From: QPIN01 sp965224575
GTDB taxonomy: Bacteria; Pseudomonadota; Gammaproteobacteria; Methylococcales; Methylomonadaceae
DNA length: 64,000 nucleotides
NCBI GenBank assembly: GCA_965224575.1
Contig: CBDCZQ010000006.1
Span: 2,108,001-2,172,000, forward strand
Direction of reading: 5' to 3'
This document shows positions 60,261 through 64,000 of this stretch, one piece after another (the first letter of the stretch is position 1; the number at the start of each line of letters is the position of its first letter). A program made the translations under genes and the position numbers. The notes below the pieces were generated by a model. That model worked only from the letters and a program-made list of their open reading frames with translations. It was not told the origin of the DNA and ran no database searches.

Positions 60261-60659
60261 TTAGATTGGGTATTCTTCTCGAATAATCATAACAGCATCC
60301 ATTTCTACCATTGCATCTTTTGGTAATGTAGCAACACCGATAGCTGCGCGAGCAGGGTAGGGTTTCTCAAAGTATTTACCCATAATTTCATTAACAATGG
60401 GGAAATGTGAAAGATCGGTTAAAAAAACATTCAACTTTACTATATCAAAAAAATTACCTCCAGAAGCTTCCGCTACAGCTTTGAGGTTATCAAAAACTTG
60501 TGTGATTTGAACAGATATGTCACCTTCAACAATTTCCATGGTTTCTGGAACTAAAGGAATTTGTCCAGAAAGGTAGACAGTGTCATTGACTTTAACGGCT
60601 TGAGAATAGGTGCCTATAGCTTGAGGGGCTTTATTTGTTGAGATTATAGATTTTGTCAT
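60261..60659 (-). CDS. ridA: RidA family deaminase
   Basis: A 132-residue reactive-intermediate deaminase. A-P-Q-A-I-G-T-Y-S-Q-A, Y-L-S-G-Q-I-P-L and the Arg of Y-P-A-R-A-A-I-G form the active site that clears 2-aminoacrylate and related enamines. Between spoT and recG as in many gammaproteobacteria. Confidence 0.95.
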   Translation of the reverse strand: MTKSIISTNKAPQAIGTYSQAVKVNDTVYLSGQIPLVPETMEIVEGDISVQITQVFDNLKAVAEASGGNFFDIVKLNVFLTDLSHFPIVNEIMGKYFEKPYPARAAIGVATLPKDAMVEMDAVMIIREEYPI

Positions 60660-60714
60660 TTGAATATCAAAATATAGGTTTTAAAAGGAGCTATTAAAGA
60701 ATGTTTTTTGTACT

Positions 60715-62880
60715 CTAAGCCCTGATTCGTGTAATTTTTAAAATGATAAACAGTTTTTTTAATTTACGTATGATGTTTGCTAAATGAACCCGGTTTTTAA
60801 CAGACAAGGTAATTAAGTCGATAGAAACTTTTTCATCTTGGTCGGTCATAGAGACAGCTTCAATATTTGAGTCTAAAGCAGAAATTGTTGAAGCAATTGT
60901 TGCCAAAGTGCCTCTTTGATTTACCAATTCTATTTTAAGTTCAGTAACAAAGTCACCAGAAATATCTTGGCACCACTCGACATCAATCCAGCTGGTTTGT
61001 TTTTTATTGCTGTTATGACATTTGTGGTGGTGAATGACAATACCTTTGCCAGGATTATAATAGCCTATAATCGAATCTCCGGGTATAGGTTTACAACATT
61101 TAGCCAGAGTGATAACCATACCTTCTGTACCTTTAATAATTAAAGGCGTTTGGTTGGTGTTAACATTTTCTAATTTTACAGCGGCATTAATATCTTTTTG
61201 AGAAAGCCTTTTTGCAATTAATAAAGGCATTTTGTTACCCAAACCTATTTCTTCCAGTAGCTCATCCATAGACTTTAATTTCATCACAGATAAAAGCTCA
61301 TTAAATTTAGAGTCCTCAATATCATTAAATTTGATGCTGAGCTCCAATAGTTCTTTTTCTAATAAACGTAGGCCAAGGCTTATCGCTTCTTTCTTTTTAA
61401 AATGTTTTAAATAATTTCTTACGCTACTTCGTGCTTTGGCAGTAATAATGAAGTTAAGCCAAAGTGGGTTTGGTCGTGCCCAAGAAGCGGTAATCACTTC
61501 TACCGTCATCCCATTTTCAAGCTTGGATTGAAGTGGAATTAGTTTATTGTCAATTCTGGCGGAAATACAATGATTACCAATATCTGTATGAACCGCATAG
61601 GCAAAATCTACAATTGTTGCGCCTCTAGGTAGTTTTATGATCGTTCCTTGAGGGGTGAAAACAAAAACCTCCTGAGGGAACAGGTCAACCTTAAGATTGT
61701 CAATAAATTCGAGTGAATTACCTGCCATTTTTTGGATTTCAAGCAAGTCTCTTAGCCATTCATTAGCGTGGGCATGGACTTTAGACCCTGTTTCATCATT
61801 AGACTTGTATAACCAATGTGCGGCAATACCTGACTCGGCTAAACGATGCATTTCATGGGTGCGGATCTGGATTTCAATAGGGACGCCGTAAGAACTGATT
61901 AGAATAGTATGTAGAGATTGATAACCATTGGCTTTAGGTAATGCAATATAATCTTTGAATTTCCCTGGAATCGGTTTAAACAGATTATGAACGTGGCCTA
62001 AAATACGGTAGCAGTCATCGACTTGGTCACAATAAATACGAAAGCCATAGACATCAAAAACATTAGAAAATGAAATTTTTTGGCGTTTCATTTTTTTATA
62101 AATGCTGGCTATATTTTTTTCACGACCTTCAACATCAAAAATAAGTCCAGCTTGAGTTAGCCTATTTTTTATTGATTTTTCAATGATATCAACAAGTTCA
62201 CGTCTATGGCCGCGGGCTTTTTTTACAGCATTATCTATTACTTTATAACGTTTTGGATAGAGTGCGTTTAAACAGTAAGCCTCAAGTTGGTGACGAATAT
62301 TGTTCATGCTCAGGCGATTAGCCAATGGCACATATATCTCTTGAGTTTCCTTAGCTATTCGGCGCTTTTTTTCAATCGGCATTGAACCGATTGTTTGCAT
62401 ATTGTGGAGTCTATCGGCTAATTTAACAATAATAACGCGTAAATCCTTAGCCATAGCCAAAAGCATTTTTCTAACGTTTTCTGCTTGGGCTTCAGCGTGT
62501 GATTTATTATCTAATTTGGTAAGTTTTGTGACGCCATCGACAAGTTCAGCAACTTCTATGTTAAAGGTTTCAGCTAAACCTTGTTTGTCAATACTTGTGT
62601 CTTCAATAACATCATGCAATATTGCTGCAATAATGCAATTACCATCCATGCGCATTTCAGCAAGTGTTATGGCAACGGAAAGGGGGTGGCAAATATAGGG
62701 TTCGCCGCTTTTTCGAGTTTGTCCAGCGTGAGCACTCGCACCGAAATGGTAGGCACGGACAATATTATCTACTTGTTTAGTGTCTAAATAGTCGCCAACG
62801 ATAGAGCATAATCGTCTAAGTAATTTTCCGTCAGGAGAGTCTACTTTATGATTATATTCAGGGACGACTATATCTAACAT
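60715..62880 (-). CDS. spoT: bifunctional (p)ppGpp synthetase/hydrolase
   Basis: A 721-residue SpoT. The HD hydrolase domain keeps H-A-G-Q-T-R-K-S-G and L-H-D-V-I-E-D-T, so hydrolysis should be intact. The synthetase part has K-D-Y-I-A-L-P-K-A-N-G-Y-Q-S-L-H-T and E-I-Q-I-R-T. TGS (V-F-V-F-T-P-Q-G), a zinc-finger-like C-C-K-P-I-P-G-D region and an ACT domain follow. It forms an operon with rpoZ. Confidence 0.96.
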   Translation of the reverse strand: MLDIVVPEYNHKVDSPDGKLLRRLCSIVGDYLDTKQVDNIVRAYHFGASAHAGQTRKSGEPYICHPLSVAITLAEMRMDGNCIIAAILHDVIEDTSIDKQGLAETFNIEVAELVDGVTKLTKLDNKSHAEAQAENVRKMLLAMAKDLRVIIVKLADRLHNMQTIGSMPIEKKRRIAKETQEIYVPLANRLSMNNIRHQLEAYCLNALYPKRYKVIDNAVKKARGHRRELVDIIEKSIKNRLTQAGLIFDVEGREKNIASIYKKMKRQKISFSNVFDVYGFRIYCDQVDDCYRILGHVHNLFKPIPGKFKDYIALPKANGYQSLHTILISSYGVPIEIQIRTHEMHRLAESGIAAHWLYKSNDETGSKVHAHANEWLRDLLEIQKMAGNSLEFIDNLKVDLFPQEVFVFTPQGTIIKLPRGATIVDFAYAVHTDIGNHCISARIDNKLIPLQSKLENGMTVEVITASWARPNPLWLNFIITAKARSSVRNYLKHFKKKEAISLGLRLLEKELLELSIKFNDIEDSKFNELLSVMKLKSMDELLEEIGLGNKMPLLIAKRLSQKDINAAVKLENVNTNQTPLIIKGTEGMVITLAKCCKPIPGDSIIGYYNPGKGIVIHHHKCHNSNKKQTSWIDVEWCQDISGDFVTELKIELVNQRGTLATIASTISALDSNIEAVSMTDQDEKVSIDLITLSVKNRVHLANIIRKLKKLFIILKITRIRA

Positions 62881-62885
62881 TTTCG

Positions 62886-63131
62886 TTAGCTTATATCGAA
62901 AGTATTACTTTCGGATGGGCTACCTGTATTATGCAGGAGGTTAATGTTTTCTTCATTAACATGACCTTCAGCTATTTCGCGTAAAGCAAGCACAGTGTCC
63001 TTATCATTATCTCGAGGCACAAATTCTTCAGCACCCTTTGACAGTTGACGTGCTCTTTGTCCAGCTAATAAGACTAGCTTAAAACGATTATCAACATGTT
63101 CTAAACAATCTTCAACAGTAACTCTAGCCAT
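62886..63131 (-). CDS. rpoZ: RNA polymerase omega subunit
   Basis: An 81-residue omega subunit: M-A-R-V-T-V-E-D-C-L, R-F-K-L-V-L-L-A-G-Q-R-A-R-Q-L and a run ending A-L-R-E-I-A. The position before spoT is conserved. Omega helps assemble RNA polymerase and forms part of the ppGpp site. Confidence 0.96.
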   Translation of the reverse strand: MARVTVEDCLEHVDNRFKLVLLAGQRARQLSKGAEEFVPRDNDKDTVLALREIAEGHVNEENINLLHNTGSPSESNTFDIS

Positions 63132-63335
63132 TATAAAACCTATTTAAATTTAAAAAATAATAAACTTTTCATCTTTCAAGTAAGGTGAAAAATAAAGAAA
63201 CGCTATATTATATTAATAAAAGTTTATTTAAGCAATTTATATGATTTTTAAATATAAATTAAAGCGATGTAAACGCATATCTTATTTTTTATTATCTGAA
63301 GTATATTAAGGCTTTAGATAGAGTGAAATTTTGTT

Positions 63336-63353
63336 ATTATTAAATATAATAAT
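63336..63353. promoter_or_regulatory. AT-rich dyad upstream of the encapsulated ferritin
   Basis: ATTATTA (63336-63342) and TAATAAT (63347-63353) are a perfect inverted repeat with four bases between. It lies in the 370-bp gap 63132-63501, about 150 bp before the ferritin gene, which fits an iron- or redox-responsive operator, though it does not match a Fur box closely. The rest of the gap is AT-rich with no gene. Confidence 0.4.
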
Positions 63354-63501
63354 GATACCTAAAAAACAGAAGAGAAATAAAACAATAGGTTTTCTCTATT
63401 GAAAAAATAGAAACAATCAAATAGCAATGGAGAGTCGATAGGATTATGATGAATTGTGCTTTTAAAGACACAATCTTAACTAAAAAAGAAAGGAGAATAA
63501 A

Positions 63502-63789
63502 ATGGCAAACGAAGGCTATCACGAACCAATTAATGAGCTCACAGATGAAACTAGGGATATGCACAGAGCGATTACATCGCTTATGGAAGAATTAGAGGCT
63601 GTTGATTGGTATAACCAAAGAGTAGATGCGTGCAAAGATAAGGAGCTAAAGGCTATTCTTGCTCATAATAGGGATGAAGAAAAAGAGCATGCGGCAATGG
63701 TTCTTGAATGGATTCGGCGTAAAGATTCAGCTTTTAATAAAGAGTTAAAAGACTATCTTTTTACAGATAAAACAATTGCACATGAATAA
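63502..63789 (+). CDS. encapsulin-associated ferritin-like protein
   Basis: A 95-residue EncFtn protein: H-R-A-I-T-S-L-M-E-E-L-E-A-V-D-W-Y and A-H-N-R-D-E-E-K-E-H-A-A-M carry the Glu and His of the ferroxidase site, which forms across a dimer in an annular decamer. The SD AAAGGAG is strong. The usual C-terminal cargo-loading peptide is absent before the stop at 63787; the in-frame triplets after that stop read like one (see findings). An encapsulin shell gene is expected nearby but does not start within the last 200 bases. Confidence 0.92.
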   Translation: MANEGYHEPINELTDETRDMHRAITSLMEELEAVDWYNQRVDACKDKELKAILAHNRDEEKEHAAMVLEWIRRKDSAFNKELKDYLFTDKTIAHE

Positions 63790-63880
63790 AAATTAAAGTG
63801 GGAGAAAATTATGTTAGTTATAGGGAGATGGAAGTAAATAACCACCCAAATGCTTGGTACTTGTCAAAACTGGACGCGGA

Positions 63881-63916
63881 TCTTCAGCCCCTACCTTCCT
63901 TGTGCAGTGCTGAAGA
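63881..63916. other. hairpin near the window end
   Basis: TCTTCAGC (63881-63888) and GCTGAAGA (63909-63916) pair perfectly across 20 bases. It lies in the 211-bp tail after the ferritin gene. The flanking sequence is open in a short frame (ATG 63828 to TAA 63933-63935, 35 codons) with no known match, so coding or non-coding status is open. Confidence 0.35.
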
Positions 63917-64000
63917 CCCATTCCAAAATAACTAAACTACTTTTGAGCTTGAATGAGAGACGCCTAGTTTTGGATGATTATATTTTTCCATTGTCCAAAA

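Noticed and set aside
63828..63935. Short frame as an encapsulin gene start
   Set aside because: The 35 codons do not resemble the encapsulin N-terminus and stop early.

Overview
This is a low-GC gammaproteobacterial chromosome segment, most likely from a methylotroph or methanotroph of the Methylococcales type. That placement is an inference. It rests on the gammaproteobacterial gene orders (yceD-rpmF-plsX-fabHDG-acpP-fabF-pabC-mltG-tmk-holB-pilZ-tatD, and rpoZ-spoT-ridA-recG-ubiC), an MxaD-like exported protein beside a YVTN beta-propeller, a methanethiol oxidase locus and an encapsulin-type ferritin. The tmRNA tag (A)ANDENYSVALAA also fits gammaproteobacteria.

Layout. 1-4.2 kb: small uncharacterised proteins, including DUF2934-like and DUF2325 members, a paralogous pair and a CopD-like membrane protein. 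4.2-4.6 kb: a decayed gene. 4.6-15.8 kb: the fatty-acid synthesis and housekeeping cluster. 15.8-19 kb: a NarL/UhpA-type two-component pair divergent from a cupin gene, then an exported protein. 19-20.1 kb: paired YeeE/YedE membrane proteins. 20.2-24.8 kb: a leftward run of genes (membrane protein, metallo-beta-lactamase-fold lipoprotein, Cache protein, tautomerase, VOC protein, carbonic anhydrase) divergent from an AraC regulator; two of them are frameshifted. 25-34.5 kb: an aminotransferase, motAB, PilZ, birA-coaX-SPOR, the MxaD-like gene with its beta-propeller, and a lipoprotein. 34.6-37.9 kb: two overlapping membrane-associated GTPases. 38.1-38.5 kb: ssrA.

A mobile island of about 11.5 kb (38.5-50.06 kb) sits in the 3' end of ssrA. 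It carries a P4-type integrase, a second tyrosine recombinase, two excisionase-like regulators, two island hypotheticals (one without a normal start codon), a three-gene translationally coupled operon and a BrnT/BrnA toxin-antitoxin pair. The operon encodes a nuclease-methylase fusion, a specificity subunit, and a protein joining a DGQHR/ParB-like half to a TIR- or deoxyribosyltransferase-like half. It has no HsdR translocase and is the best candidate here for an undescribed defence system. A frameshifted second toxin relic lies just outside the island.

50.4-64 kb: a 4VR-domain protein, a secreted nuclease, dtd, and a TetR-controlled methanethiol oxidation locus. In that locus an ACGACCGGTCGT operator lies exactly between the -35 and -10 boxes, and a natural SCO-MauG fusion follows mtoX. 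Next come ubiC-recG-ridA-spoT-rpoZ leftward and an encapsulated-ferritin gene rightward, whose in-frame downstream sequence resembles a cargo-loading peptide behind a stop codon.

Several hairpin-forming interspersed repeats recur between genes. Most frameshifts fall in short homopolymer or low-complexity runs, so real decay and assembly error both have to be considered.
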